DNA of 64,000 bases from Prescottella subtropica (GTDB lineage: Bacteria; Actinomycetota; Actinomycetes; Mycobacteriales; Mycobacteriaceae), in assembly GCF_005434945.1 (NCBI RefSeq), contig NZ_SKCH01000009.1:62001-126000 (forward strand), given 5' to 3'. The position numbers and the translations under genes are program-made. Within the stretch, counting starts at the first letter, position 1, and each line of letters begins with the position of its first letter. Under the pieces are notes generated by a model. It had not been told where the DNA came from, did not search any database, and worked only from the letters and a program-made list of their open reading frames with translations. Of the stretch, positions 19,709 through 27,960 are shown piece by piece.

Positions 19709-19774
19709 GGTTGGTCGACTGCGTCCGGCCCGGACCCGGGGTGGGGTCCGGGCCGGACGCGAGGGTCGTCGGAC

Positions 19775-20812
19775 CTAGAAGTCAGCCTGCTCGGGGACCT
19801 CGTCGGTGAGGACCGCGCCGATACCGAGCTTCTCCTTGATCTTCTTCTCGATCTCGTCGCGGATGTCGACGTTCTCGAGGAGGAACTTGCGGGCGTTCTC
19901 CTTGCCCTGGCCGAGCTGGTCGCCCTCGTACGTGTACCAGGAACCGGACTTGCGGATGAACCCGTGCTCGACACCCATGTCGATCAGCGAGCCCTCCTTG
20001 CTGATGCCCTGGCCGTACAGGATGTCGAACTCGGCCTGCTTGAACGGCGGCGACACCTTGTTCTTGACGACCTTGACGCGGGTGCGGTTGCCGACCGCGT
20101 CGGAGCCGTCCTTGAGGGTCTCGATGCGGCGCACGTCGAGGCGCACCGACGAGTAGAACTTGAGTGCCTTACCGCCGGTGGTGGTCTCCGGCGAGCCGAA
20201 CATCACACCGATCTTCTCGCGCAGCTGGTTGATGAAGATCGCGGTGGTGCCCGAGTTGTTGAGCGCACCGGTCATCTTGCGCAGCGCCTGGCTCATCAGC
20301 CGGGCCTGCAGACCGACGTGGCTGTCGCCCATCTCGCCCTCGATCTCGGCGCGCGGCACGAGCGCAGCCACCGAGTCGATGACGATGATGTCGAGTGCGC
20401 CGGACCGGATCAACATGTCCGCGATCTCGAGGGCCTGCTCACCGGTGTCCGGCTGCGACACCAGCAGGGCGTCGGTGTCGACACCGAGCTTGCGGGCGTA
20501 CTCCGGGTCGAGGGCGTGCTCGGCGTCGATGAACGCCGCGACACCGCCGTTGGCCTGTGCGTTGGCGACCGCGTGCAGCGCGACCGTCGTCTTACCCGAG
20601 GATTCCGGGCCGTAGATTTCGACGACGCGGCCGCGGGGCAGGCCGCCGATACCGAGGGCGACGTCCAGCGCGATGGATCCGGTGGGGATCACGGCGATGG
20701 GCTGACGGGCCTCCTCCCCGAGACGCATCACCGATCCCTTGCCGAAGCTCTTGTCGATCTGAGCGAGGGCGAGTTCGAGTGCCTTGTCGCGATCGTGTGC
20801 CTGTGGTGCCAT
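19775..20812 (-). CDS. recA: Recombinase RecA
   Basis: RecA forms filaments on single-stranded DNA, drives strand exchange and triggers LexA self-cleavage. The 345-residue product has Walker A GPESSGKT (68-75), Walker [15 protein letters not shown], the L1/L2 loop regions ([35 protein letters not shown]) and the MAW-type tail. ATG 20812 ([16 protein letters not shown]) is the conserved start. There is no intein, unlike M. tuberculosis RecA. An SOS box lies about 120 bp upstream. recX follows. Confidence 0.98.
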   Translation of the reverse strand: MAPQAHDRDKALELALAQIDKSFGKGSVMRLGEEARQPIAVIPTGSIALDVALGIGGLPRGRVVEIYGPESSGKTTVALHAVANAQANGGVAAFIDAEHALDPEYARKLGVDTDALLVSQPDTGEQALEIADMLIRSGALDIIVIDSVAALVPRAEIEGEMGDSHVGLQARLMSQALRKMTGALNNSGTTAIFINQLREKIGVMFGSPETTTGGKALKFYSSVRLDVRRIETLKDGSDAVGNRTRVKVVKNKVSPPFKQAEFDILYGQGISKEGSLIDMGVEHGFIRKSGSWYTYEGDQLGQGKENARKFLLENVDIRDEIEKKIKEKLGIGAVLTDEVPEQADF

Positions 20813-20930
20813 CGTGGTCCCCTTAGTTGAAGTCTCGGTCGAAGTCTCGTCCAGCGATCTGTGGTTCAGGGTAGAGCCCGGTACCGACAAGTTCGCCGAC
20901 CCGGACGCCAGCCGGCACCCACCAGCATAA

Positions 20931-20946
20931 TCGAACACATTTTCGA
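20931..20946. promoter_or_regulatory. LexA-binding SOS box upstream of recA
   Basis: TCGAACACATTTTCGA has one mismatch to TCGAACN4GTTCGA. It sits between the recA start (20812) and the stop of the NAT-like gene (20948), a position for LexA control of recA-recX. The match is seen; control is inferred. Confidence 0.8.
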
Positions 20947-20947
20947 G

Positions 20948-21787
20948 TCAACGGTGCGAGCGTTCCCGTAACCGGGTCAGCACCTCGGCGAGCGTCGCGT
21001 CCTCGCCCGGCACGAGCACGACCCCCAACTCCTGCACTGCGTCGACCACGTCGGCGACCGACAGCGTCACGTGTTCGGTCCCACGGCCGCGGGCGCGGAC
21101 CGTCCGGGCACCCTCGGTGACGGTCACGTGCGCATCCGGCAGGTGCCGCATCACCCTCAGGTGCTGTGTGAACGGCGAATACGGATCCCGGGACGTGACG
21201 ACATGCCCGGTCCGCACGTCCGCCGGGTGCACGGGCGCCTCGTCGACGTAGTGTTCGACCTTCCCTCCACGGGTCAGCGCCCACACCGTCGTCCCGTCGT
21301 CCACGCTCTTCTGCAGGACGAACTCGCGGTCTCCGTCGACCTGGACGGCGCCGTGCTCGAGCGCGATGGGCCGGGTGATGCTGAACCCGAAACCCGGATC
21401 GCACAGCCACCGCCGTCCGTCGATTTCCACTGTGACGGTCATGCGGGTACGGGTGTTGGTGAGTTCGTGGACGCGACCGAGATTGCGCCGGATCGTGAAG
21501 CCGAAGTGTTCGAGGGCCGCGGCGAAGAGTTGGCTGTGTTCGAAGCAGTACCCGCCGCGACGCCGTCGGACGAGCTGGTCCTGGACGGCGTCCGGCGCCA
21601 CCCCGGGATGCGCGCCGAGCAGAACGTCGACGTTCGCGAACGGGAAGGTGTGCACGTGCGCAGAATGCAGGACCCCGAGCAGGTCGAGGGTGGGTTCGCC
21701 GGGTACGACGCCGACCGCATCGAGGTAGTCGGGGACGTCGAACAGGTCGGTCCGCCAGGATGCACCCACCAACGGTTCGTCGAGCAT
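20948..21787 (-). CDS. Arylamine N-acetyltransferase homologue lacking the catalytic histidine
   Basis: NATs move acetyl groups from acetyl-CoA to aromatic amines with a Cys-His-Asp triad. This 279-residue homologue keeps the nucleophile region RRGGYCFEHSQLF (Cys81) and the Asp in WLCDPGFG (Asp130). At the position 15 residues before the Asp, where NATs have TH(R/x), it reads TRM with Arg115 (CGC; His would be CAC). Activity is therefore doubtful unless another His substitutes. Start ATG 21787 (MLDEPLVGASW). It lies between DUF3046 and recA on the same strand. It could be a diverged NAT, an amide-forming relative, or inactive. Confidence 0.75.
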   Translation of the reverse strand: MLDEPLVGASWRTDLFDVPDYLDAVGVVPGEPTLDLLGVLHSAHVHTFPFANVDVLLGAHPGVAPDAVQDQLVRRRRGGYCFEHSQLFAAALEHFGFTIRRNLGRVHELTNTRTRMTVTVEIDGRRWLCDPGFGFSITRPIALEHGAVQVDGDREFVLQKSVDDGTTVWALTRGGKVEHYVDEAPVHPADVRTGHVVTSRDPYSPFTQHLRVMRHLPDAHVTVTEGARTVRARGRGTEHVTLSVADVVDAVQELGVVLVPGEDATLAEVLTRLRERSHR

Positions 21788-21797
21788 CGGCACGCTC

Positions 21798-21992
21798 CTA
21801 GCGCCGCTGGGCGGGGACGTCGAACTCGTCGCACAGGGCGCGCCACACGACACGCGGGTCGATACCGGCCTCGATCGCGCCCGCCGCGGTCCGGCCGTCG
21901 AGACTGCCGACGACGTGGTCGACGAGGAGGGAGTCGCCGCGGAGGCGTCCGAACTCGTCGTGGACGAGCTCGCGGAATTCGGTCAATCGCAC
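21798..21992 (-). CDS. DUF3046 protein
   Basis: A 64-residue protein (MRLTEFRELVHDEFG … DPRVVWRALCDEFDVP) matching the small DUF3046 family, found beside recA in mycobacteria (Rv2738c). It is rich in acidic and basic residues and probably helical. Function is unknown. It lies 10 bp upstream of the NAT-like gene and 26 bp downstream of the glycosyltransferase, so it is probably in one transcript with both. Confidence 0.85.
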   Translation of the reverse strand: MRLTEFRELVHDEFGRLRGDSLLVDHVVGSLDGRTAAGAIEAGIDPRVVWRALCDEFDVPAQRR

Positions 21993-22018
21993 ACTGTCAC
22001 GGTAGCGGAGGCCGGCGG

Positions 22019-23167
22019 TCAGGCCACGGCGGCGCGGCAGACCGCGACCGGGTCGGCGACGTCGGCGACACCGGCGGCCGCGCGCCGTGCCGCGGCCGCG
22101 AACGACGGATCGTCCAGGACTCGTCGCACACCGTCACGGAGGGCGCCGACGGTCAGCGGCCGCAGCAGCAGGCCGCTGCCCTGTCGGGCCACCCGGTTGG
22201 CAACTTCCCACTGGTCACCGCCGCCGGGCACGGTCACCAGCGGCACCCCGGTGAGCAGGCCCTTGGCGAGGACGCCGTGCCCGGCACCGCAGATCAGTGC
22301 GGACGCGTCGGCCAGCATCGCGTCCTGGCGGCCGAAGCCGGCGCGCACCCAGTCGGGCAGGTCCATGTCGGGGGCCTCGAACACGGTCACGAGCAGTCGG
22401 ACACCGAGCCCGTCGAGGGCGTCGATCGCGGTGGCGAGCATGCCCCCGGCACCGGTGGACGCGGTGGACGGCGCGAGCACGATCAGCGGACCGTCCCCGG
22501 GCGGCGGTTCCAGAACGTCGTCGGCGGGTTCCCACACGAGCGGGCCGACGACGTGCGCGTTCGACGGCCAGTCCGGGCGCGGCACCTCGAGCGCCGGCAG
22601 GGTCGCGACCATCCGCGCGGCCGGACCTGGATCGTCGAACGGCAACCCGACACTCACGCGCGCCTCGCCGCGCTGCACGGTCCCTTTCCTGAGCGCCGGG
22701 GCGGTCATCGCCCGCAGCACCGCATCCCGGACCCGGCCGCGCAACCCGGTTCCGGCGGCGAGCCCGGACCCGATGGGCGGCAAGCCTTTCGACGGCAGAT
22801 ACAGCGGGTGCGGGGACAACTCCACCCACGGGATCCCGAGCCGTTCCGCCGCCATGCCCCCGCCGACGGTGATGACATCCGAGACCACCAGATCCGGGGC
22901 GGCGTCACGCAGGTCGGGCAGCAGGGCCGTCGACACGTGCGCGGCCCGGGCGTGCAGTTTCGCACCGGAATCGGCGTCGTCGTCGAACTCACGGGGAGCG
23001 AGTCCCCCGAGTTTACGGGCGGCAATGCCCTGCTCCCGGGCCACATCGAGCCAGCGTCCGGCCGAGAAGAACACCGGAACATCGCCCGCCGCAACAAGTT
23101 TCCGGCACAACGCCAGAGCAGGAACGGCATGCCCGGCCTCCGGCCCGGCGACGACAGCTACACGCAT
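22019..23167 (-). CDS. GT1-type (UGT/MGT) glycosyltransferase
   Basis: A 382-residue GT-B enzyme that should move a sugar from a nucleotide donor to a lipid or small molecule. The N-terminal Rossmann domain starts MRVAVVAGPEAGHAVPALALC; the C-terminal donor domain has the family block ALICGAGHGVLAKGLLTGVPLVTVPGGGDQ, with GGGDQWEVANRVAR as the sugar-nucleotide contact. ATG 23167 is chosen; sequence upstream in frame is Arg-rich and not family-like. Position matches Rv2739c in the recA neighbourhood. Donor and acceptor unknown. Confidence 0.85.
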   Translation of the reverse strand: MRVAVVAGPEAGHAVPALALCRKLVAAGDVPVFFSAGRWLDVAREQGIAARKLGGLAPREFDDDADSGAKLHARAAHVSTALLPDLRDAAPDLVVSDVITVGGGMAAERLGIPWVELSPHPLYLPSKGLPPIGSGLAAGTGLRGRVRDAVLRAMTAPALRKGTVQRGEARVSVGLPFDDPGPAARMVATLPALEVPRPDWPSNAHVVGPLVWEPADDVLEPPPGDGPLIVLAPSTASTGAGGMLATAIDALDGLGVRLLVTVFEAPDMDLPDWVRAGFGRQDAMLADASALICGAGHGVLAKGLLTGVPLVTVPGGGDQWEVANRVARQGSGLLLRPLTVGALRDGVRRVLDDPSFAAAARRAAAGVADVADPVAVCRAAVA

Positions 23168-23248
23168 GCGCCCAGCGTGCCACACGTCACAGCGCCGCCC
23201 GCGCGCGAGCGACCCCCGGAAGACGATCGTCCCCACATCCGACCCGGC

Positions 23249-23300
23249 GCGGGCGGTTACTGCGAATCCTTACTCGACGTTCCGTGCAGCAACCGCCCGC
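23249..23300. repeat. Dispersed palindromic repeat, copy A
   Basis: Arms GCGGGCGGTTACTGC (23249-23263) and GCAGCAACCGCCCGC (23286-23300) pair with one mismatch; the loop holds CTCGACGTTCCG. Copies B (23942-23992) and C (41457-41507) share the arms and nearly the same total length. This copy encodes the last residues and stop codon of the adjacent membrane protein gene. Confidence 0.8.
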
Positions 23301-23782
23301 AGCGGGGCGGAGCGCTTCCAGAGGCCCGCCAGCACAAGCCCGTTCGCCACGACCATCACGACGTAGGGGCCGACGTACACCACCGTCTCCAGCGGGGTGA
23401 GCGTCACCGTCCAACTGTTCGGGTCGAGACGTTCGGACGGCGCGATCGACTCGACGAGCGCGCCGACGACGAATGCGGCTGCCACGATCGTCGTGACCGC
23501 ACTCCCGAAGGAGAGCAGCCCGCGGCCGCGTCGGAACTTCCGGGGCACCACACGGGCGCCGACCAGTGTGATCACCATCGGCGGGACGAACAGCACCAAC
23601 CCGACGACGCCGTTCAGGATCCACATCGCCAGTACCGGGGCGATCCACCAGTTGCGGCCGCCCTCGACGATCGTGGCGAGCAGCGTCACGACGAGCAACA
23701 CCACCGGCAGTACCGCCACCCATACTGCCCGGGCCACGTTCGGCCTCCGGATCACGGCGCCTGCCACCGAGTCGACCGTCAT
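23270..23782 (-). CDS. Membrane protein of unknown function
   Basis: A 170-residue protein with about four hydrophobic helices (WVAVLPVVLLVVTLLATIV, MWILNGVVGLVLFVPPMVITLVG, VTTIVAAAFVVGALVES, VYVGPYVVMVVANGLVLAGL) separated by short basic loops (RVVPRKFRRGRG). No domain recognised. ATG 23782 (MTVDSVAG) is used; an in-frame start at 23791 is possible. The C-terminal residues RAVAARNVE and the TAA stop lie inside palindrome copy A, so the tail may be secondary. It is monocistronic between the glpD region and the glycosyltransferase. Confidence 0.65.
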   Translation of the reverse strand: MTVDSVAGAVIRRPNVARAVWVAVLPVVLLVVTLLATIVEGGRNWWIAPVLAMWILNGVVGLVLFVPPMVITLVGARVVPRKFRRGRGLLSFGSAVTTIVAAAFVVGALVESIAPSERLDPNSWTVTLTPLETVVYVGPYVVMVVANGLVLAGLWKRSAPLRAVAARNVE

Positions 23783-23941
23783 ACGACACACCGTAGCCGG
23801 GGCACCCCACTCACCCTGCTGCGGCGACGCCTACCGCGCCCTGTCAGCGAGTCGCCGCTGGACATGATCCTGTCCACCGCGGTCAGCAGCCGACTGCCCC
23901 GGTTCCTGCTGGCCGGCCCCCGCTACGCCCCTTCGCCCGAC

Positions 23942-23992
23942 GCGGGAGATTACTGCGAACTCTTCTCGACGTTCCGCACAGCAACCGCCCGC
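23942..23992. repeat. Dispersed palindromic repeat, copy B (degenerate)
   Basis: Left arm GCGGGAGATTACTGC and right arm ACAGCAACCGCCCGC match copies A and C, but several pairs in the stem are lost. The loop CTCGACGTTCCGC is almost identical to copy A. It lies immediately downstream of the glpD stop (24001). Confidence 0.75.
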
Positions 23993-24000
23993 AGCGGAGG

Positions 24001-25509
24001 TCAGCCGCCCAGGGCCCGCTCCGCTGCCGCGACGGCCCGGTCCCGGTCGTCGGCGACGAGGCCGATGCGGGTGCGGCGGTCGAGGAGGTCGTCGACGTCG
24101 AGGGCGCCTTCGTGGCTGACGGCGAACGCGAGTTCGGCGTGGGTGACGTCGATGCCGTCGGCGATGGGCGTCGGATCTCCTGCTGCGGCAACGAGACTCG
24201 CTTCGCTGCCGTACCGCGCGACCAGGGACGCCGGCAGATTCCGTGACGGCACCGCCTCCGCACCGACCGCGGGCAGACGCGTCGTCACACACGGTCCGGC
24301 GGACAGGCCGGACGCAGCGACGGCACTGTCCACGGCGTCCTGCGCCATCTTCCGGTAGGTGGTGAGCTTGCCGCCGACGACACTGATCACCCCGGTCGAC
24401 GAGTGCAGCACCGCATGGTTGCGGGACAGGTCGGCGGTCGCGCCGTCCCCCGAATCGAGCAGTGGACGCAGTCCGGCGAACGCGCCGAGCACGTCGGTGC
24501 GGGCGATCGGGGTGGCCAGGGCGGTGTTGACGGTGTCCAGGAGGAACCCGATCTCGTGTTCGGACGGGGTCGGCACGTCCGGGACCGGCCCGTCGACGGC
24601 CTCGTCGGTGAGCCCCAGGTAGACGCGTCCGAGCTGCGCGGGCAGCGCGAACACGAACCGGTTCGTCTCCCCCGGGATCGGCACGGTCAGCGCGGCCGTC
24701 GGATTGCCGAGCAGTGCCGCCGGCAGCACCAGGTGCGTGCCGCGGCTGGGCTTGAGCCGGATGTCCGGGTCGACCCGGCCGGCCCACACCCCGGCCGCGT
24801 TGACGACGGCGCGCGGCCGGACCGTCAGCTCCTCGCCGGTCAGTTCGTCCCGCAGCCGGGCCGTGTCGCCGGTGACGTCGTAGGCGCCGACGCGGGTGAG
24901 GATCGATGCGCCGTGCGCCGCGGCCGTGCGGGCCAGGGCCACCACGAGACGGGCGTCGTCGACGAGTTGCCCGTCGTATGCGAGGAGCCCGCCGCGCAGG
25001 CCGTCGCGGCGCACGGTCGGCGCGAGCCGCACCGCCTGCCCGGCGTCGATCCGCCGGGACCGCGGCAGCACCGACGACGGGGTCCGCGCCGTCGCCCGTA
25101 GCGCGTCACCGGCCAGGAAACCGACCCGGACCAGCGTCTTCTCGAAGAGACTCACCGACGGCAGCAGCGGCACCAGCTGCGGCAGCGCCCGCACCAGATG
25201 CGGGGCGGTGCGGGTCATGAGGATGCCGCGTTCGACGGCGCTCTCCCGCGCGATCCCGACGTTCCCGGACGCCAGGTAGCGCAGCCCGCCGTGCGCGAGT
25301 TTGGAACTCCACCGGCTGGTGCCGAACGCCAGATCACGGCTGTCGACCAGGACGGTCCGCAGGCCGCGGGACGCCGCGTCGAGCGCGGTGCCGACCCCGG
25401 TGATGCCGCCGCCGATCACGAGGACGTCGACGTCGTTCCGGTCCCCGAGGTCCGACAGTTCACGCCGTCGCCGGTCGGCGTTCAGCGCGGAGCGCGAATG
25501 ATCCTGCAC
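24001..25509 (-). CDS. glpD: Glycerol-3-phosphate dehydrogenase (FAD)
   Basis: GlpD oxidises sn-glycerol-3-phosphate to dihydroxyacetone phosphate at the membrane, feeding electrons to quinones. The 502-residue protein has the dinucleotide fold VDVLVIGGGITGVGTALDAASRG, the family signature FGTSRWSSKLAHGGLRYLASG and the C-terminal domain with GGKLTTYRKMAQ. It sits in the glpD-tetR-oxidase-DAG kinase cluster that matches Rv2249c-Rv2252 (M. tuberculosis glpD1 locus). The TetR gene upstream on the same strand may be cotranscribed (30-bp gap). Palindrome copy B follows the stop. Confidence 0.94.
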   Translation of the reverse strand: MQDHSRSALNADRRRRELSDLGDRNDVDVLVIGGGITGVGTALDAASRGLRTVLVDSRDLAFGTSRWSSKLAHGGLRYLASGNVGIARESAVERGILMTRTAPHLVRALPQLVPLLPSVSLFEKTLVRVGFLAGDALRATARTPSSVLPRSRRIDAGQAVRLAPTVRRDGLRGGLLAYDGQLVDDARLVVALARTAAAHGASILTRVGAYDVTGDTARLRDELTGEELTVRPRAVVNAAGVWAGRVDPDIRLKPSRGTHLVLPAALLGNPTAALTVPIPGETNRFVFALPAQLGRVYLGLTDEAVDGPVPDVPTPSEHEIGFLLDTVNTALATPIARTDVLGAFAGLRPLLDSGDGATADLSRNHAVLHSSTGVISVVGGKLTTYRKMAQDAVDSAVAASGLSAGPCVTTRLPAVGAEAVPSRNLPASLVARYGSEASLVAAAGDPTPIADGIDVTHAELAFAVSHEGALDVDDLLDRRTRIGLVADDRDRAVAAAERALGG

Positions 25510-25539
25510 GATGTCCTCCTGGATCGATCCGATGCGGCT

Positions 25540-26163
25540 TCAGCGGGGCGCGAGATACGCGTCGACGGCGACGGTGAGTTCGGCGGCGAGCGGACCCGCG
25601 GGCAGCACGTCCGCGATCATGCTGGCGGACTGGACGGCGGACTGCGCGATGAGCAGCACCATCGCCGCCAGGTGTACCGGATCGCCCGCCCGGATCGACC
25701 CGTCGTCCTGCCCGGCGGCGACGGTCCGCGACAGCAACCCGACGATCGCCCGCTGGCTGGTGCCGATCCGTTCCACGATGTACGTCATGAGCACGTCCGG
25801 GTCCGAGCGCAGGATCTTCGCGAACAGTGGATGCGTCCGCATACCGACGGCCACCTCGACCACGCCGCGCACCAGACGCGTCCGCGCCGGATCGTCCCCG
25901 GTCATGAGTGGGACGACCACGGCGATCTCCCGGGTGAGCAGATCCGCGACGACCGCCCGGGTGTCCGGCCAGCGCCGGTAGACGGTGGGCCGGCTGACCC
26001 CGGCACGGCGGGCGATCTCGGCGAGCGTGGTGCGGCGCAACCCGAAGTCGAGGACGCACGAGCGGGCGGCGTCGAGGATCTGATCGTCGACGGTCGGCCC
26101 GGGAATCGTCTCGGGACACGCCGACGATTCGACCGATTCGGAAACTTCGTTACAACTAGACAT
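25540..26163 (-). CDS. TetR-family regulator
   Basis: A 207-residue TetR repressor: N-terminal helix-turn-helix (ILDAARSCVLDFGLRRTTLAEIARRAGVSRPTVYRRW, about 28-64) and a ligand/dimer domain of the Rv2250c type (TYIVERIGTSQRAIVGLL). The ATG at 26163 is only 20 bp from the divergent oxidase ATG and falls inside a palindrome, so the true start may be downstream (for example the Val-Asp-Asp before helix 1). It probably represses itself and the glpD / oxidase genes. The effector is unknown; a lipid or glycerol-related ligand is a guess from neighbours. Confidence 0.85.
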   Translation of the reverse strand: MSSCNEVSESVESSACPETIPGPTVDDQILDAARSCVLDFGLRRTTLAEIARRAGVSRPTVYRRWPDTRAVVADLLTREIAVVVPLMTGDDPARTRLVRGVVEVAVGMRTHPLFAKILRSDPDVLMTYIVERIGTSQRAIVGLLSRTVAAGQDDGSIRAGDPVHLAAMVLLIAQSAVQSASMIADVLPAGPLAAELTVAVDAYLAPR

Positions 26164-26173
26164 TTCATGTAAC
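26149..26173. promoter_or_regulatory. Palindromic operator between tetR and oxidase
   Basis: GTTACA (26149-26154) and TGTAAC (26168-26173) form an inverted repeat with a 13-bp spacer in the shared start region. A related TGTAAT half-site follows at 26176. The size and position fit a TetR dimer site. Binding is inferred. Confidence 0.55.
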
Positions 26174-26183
26174 ACTGTAATGC

Positions 26184-27812
26184 ATGTCGGATGCCTTCGT
26201 CCCCGAGTTCCCCACCACCGCGGCCCCCACGATGGAGTGGGACGCCTGGGGTGTCGCCGAGTCCCGCCGCACCCTGTCCGAGCAGGTCACCACCCTGTTG
26301 CAGCAGGCGCTCGGGGTGTCCGCGGAGCAGTCGCCGCAGCCCGCCGAGGCCGACACGGTCCTGCGTCCGAGCGCGCTCGCACCGGCCCTCGCCGACACGC
26401 TCGCCGGCCTGCTCGGCACCGACCACGTCCGCACCGACGACGCCACCCGGCTGCGGCACGCCGGCGGCAAGAGCACCCCGGACCTGCTGCGCCGCAAAGC
26501 CGCCGACGCGCAGGACGCCCCCGACGCGGTCCTGCTGCCCGGCACCCACGACGAGGTCCTCGCACTGCTGCGGTTCTGCGCCGCCGAACAGCTCGCGGTG
26601 GTCCCCTTCGGCGGCGGCACGTCCGTCGTCGGCGGTGTCGACCCGGACCGTGGCCGCTTCGGGGCCGTCGTCGTCCTCGACCTGCGCCGGTTGAACGCGC
26701 TGGTCGACCTCGACACGGTGTCCGGTGTCGCGACACTGCAGGCCGGTACGACGGGGCCGCAGGCCGAGCAACTCCTCGGCGCGCACGGATTCTCCCTCGG
26801 ACACTTCCCGCAGAGCTTCCAGTTCGCGACCATCGGCGGTTTCGCGGCGACCCGCTCGTCGGGGCAGGCGTCCGCCGGGTACGGCCGTTTCGACGACATG
26901 GTCGAGTCGCTGCGGATCGCGACCCCGTCGGGCACCCTCGACCTCGGTCGCGGACCGGCATCCGCGGCGGGCCCGGACCTGCGGGAGTTGTTCGTCGGCT
27001 CCGAAGGCACGCTCGGCATCGTCACCGAGGTGACGGTGCGGGTGCATCCGGTTCCCGCCCGCACCGGCTACCGGGCGTGGTCGTTCCCCGACTTCGCGAC
27101 CGGCGCCGACGCCCTGCGGGCCGTCGCCCAGTCCGGGTCGGCGCCGACGGTGATGCGCCTGTCCGACGAGGCCGAGACCGGCATCAACCTGGCCCTCGCC
27201 GGCGACATCGGCGGCGACAGTCCCACGTCCGGCTGCCTGGCGATCACCACCGTCGAGGGCACCGACGCGCACGTCGAGTCCCGGTCCGCGGAGGTGAACG
27301 CGATCCTCGCCGCCGCCGGCGGCACCTCGCTCGGGGAGGGGCCCGCGCAGAAGTGGGAGCACGGCCGCTTCGATGCCCCCTACCTGCGCGACGCCCTGCT
27401 CGATGCGGGCGCGATCGCCGAAACCCTCGAAACCGCCACCCGCTGGTCGAATCTCGCGCACCTACGCACCGCCGTCACCGCCGCGTTGACGGAATCACTT
27501 GCCGCGCAGGGTACCCCGGCGCTGGTGATGTGCCACATCTCGCACACCTACCGGACCGGGGCGTCGCTGTACTTCACGGTCGTGTGCGCGCAGGCCGCCG
27601 ACCCGCTCACCCAGTGGGCGACGGCGAAGAAGGCTGCGGGCGACGCGATCGTCGCCGCGGGCGGCACCATCACCCACCACCACGCCGTCGGCCGCGACCA
27701 CCGGCCGTGGATGGGCGCCGAGATCGGCGACCTCGGCGCGAAGGTGCTCCGCGCGGTCAAGAACGAACTCGACCCCGCCGGGATCCTCAACCCCGGCAAG
27801 CTGATCCCTTGA
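26184..27812 (+). CDS. FAD-binding oxidase, alkyl-DHAP synthase-like (Rv2251-like)
   Basis: A 542-residue VAO/PCMH flavoprotein resembling alkyldihydroxyacetonephosphate synthases. FAD-binding blocks are VVPFGGGTSVVGGV and FATIGGFAATRSSGQASAGYG; ELFVGSEGTLGIVTEVTVRVHP is the end of the domain. The C-terminal FAD-oxidase domain ends KNELDPAGILNPGKLIP. ATG 26184 overlaps the tetR operator; ATG 26232 (MEWDAWG), which fits homologues, may be the true start. The third base of the last sense codon and the stop codon come from the inserted TnpB element. Before that insertion the stop probably overlapped the diacylglycerol kinase start. Substrate unknown; a role in ether or glycerolipid metabolism is inferred from the cluster. 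Confidence 0.85.
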   Translation: MSDAFVPEFPTTAAPTMEWDAWGVAESRRTLSEQVTTLLQQALGVSAEQSPQPAEADTVLRPSALAPALADTLAGLLGTDHVRTDDATRLRHAGGKSTPDLLRRKAADAQDAPDAVLLPGTHDEVLALLRFCAAEQLAVVPFGGGTSVVGGVDPDRGRFGAVVVLDLRRLNALVDLDTVSGVATLQAGTTGPQAEQLLGAHGFSLGHFPQSFQFATIGGFAATRSSGQASAGYGRFDDMVESLRIATPSGTLDLGRGPASAAGPDLRELFVGSEGTLGIVTEVTVRVHPVPARTGYRAWSFPDFATGADALRAVAQSGSAPTVMRLSDEAETGINLALAGDIGGDSPTSGCLAITTVEGTDAHVESRSAEVNAILAAAGGTSLGEGPAQKWEHGRFDAPYLRDALLDAGAIAETLETATRWSNLAHLRTAVTAALTESLAAQGTPALVMCHISHTYRTGASLYFTVVCAQAADPLTQWATAKKAAGDAIVAAGGTITHHHAVGRDHRPWMGAEIGDLGAKVLRAVKNELDPAGILNPGKLIP

Positions 27813-27960
27813 CTACTCCCCGCCCGGAAGGACGGGGATTCTCGGACTCACATCCGGGAGTTCCTGTTTCACCACGGATTGCCGATGGGCGAACCCATGC
27901 GGTCTGACATCCGCTCCGCAGGCGTTTCGTGTCTCCGCCAGCCCGGCGGCGACGAGGATG
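27793..27960 (-). ncRNA. Putative omegaRNA (reRNA) of the TnpB element
   Basis: TnpB elements make a guide RNA from the right end of the transposon, overlapping the 3' end of tnpB. On the minus strand the element ends with a hairpin (ATCCCCGTCC then GGGCGGGGAG) and TCAA at 27809, the typical scaffold end. The adjacent 16 or so host bases (27808 downwards, GGGATCAGCTTGCCGG) would be the guide. The 5' boundary is not visible, so 27960 is arbitrary. Confidence 0.5.

Noticed and set aside
19775-20812. RecA intein as in M. tuberculosis
   Set aside because: The 345-residue frame is continuous and collinear with intein-free RecA.
21071-24358. A plus-strand open frame of over 1,000 codons across the NAT, glycosyltransferase and membrane-protein region
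   Set aside because: It is antisense to several well-supported genes, is dominated by Arg, Gly, Pro and His typical of GC-rich shadow frames, and shows no domain.
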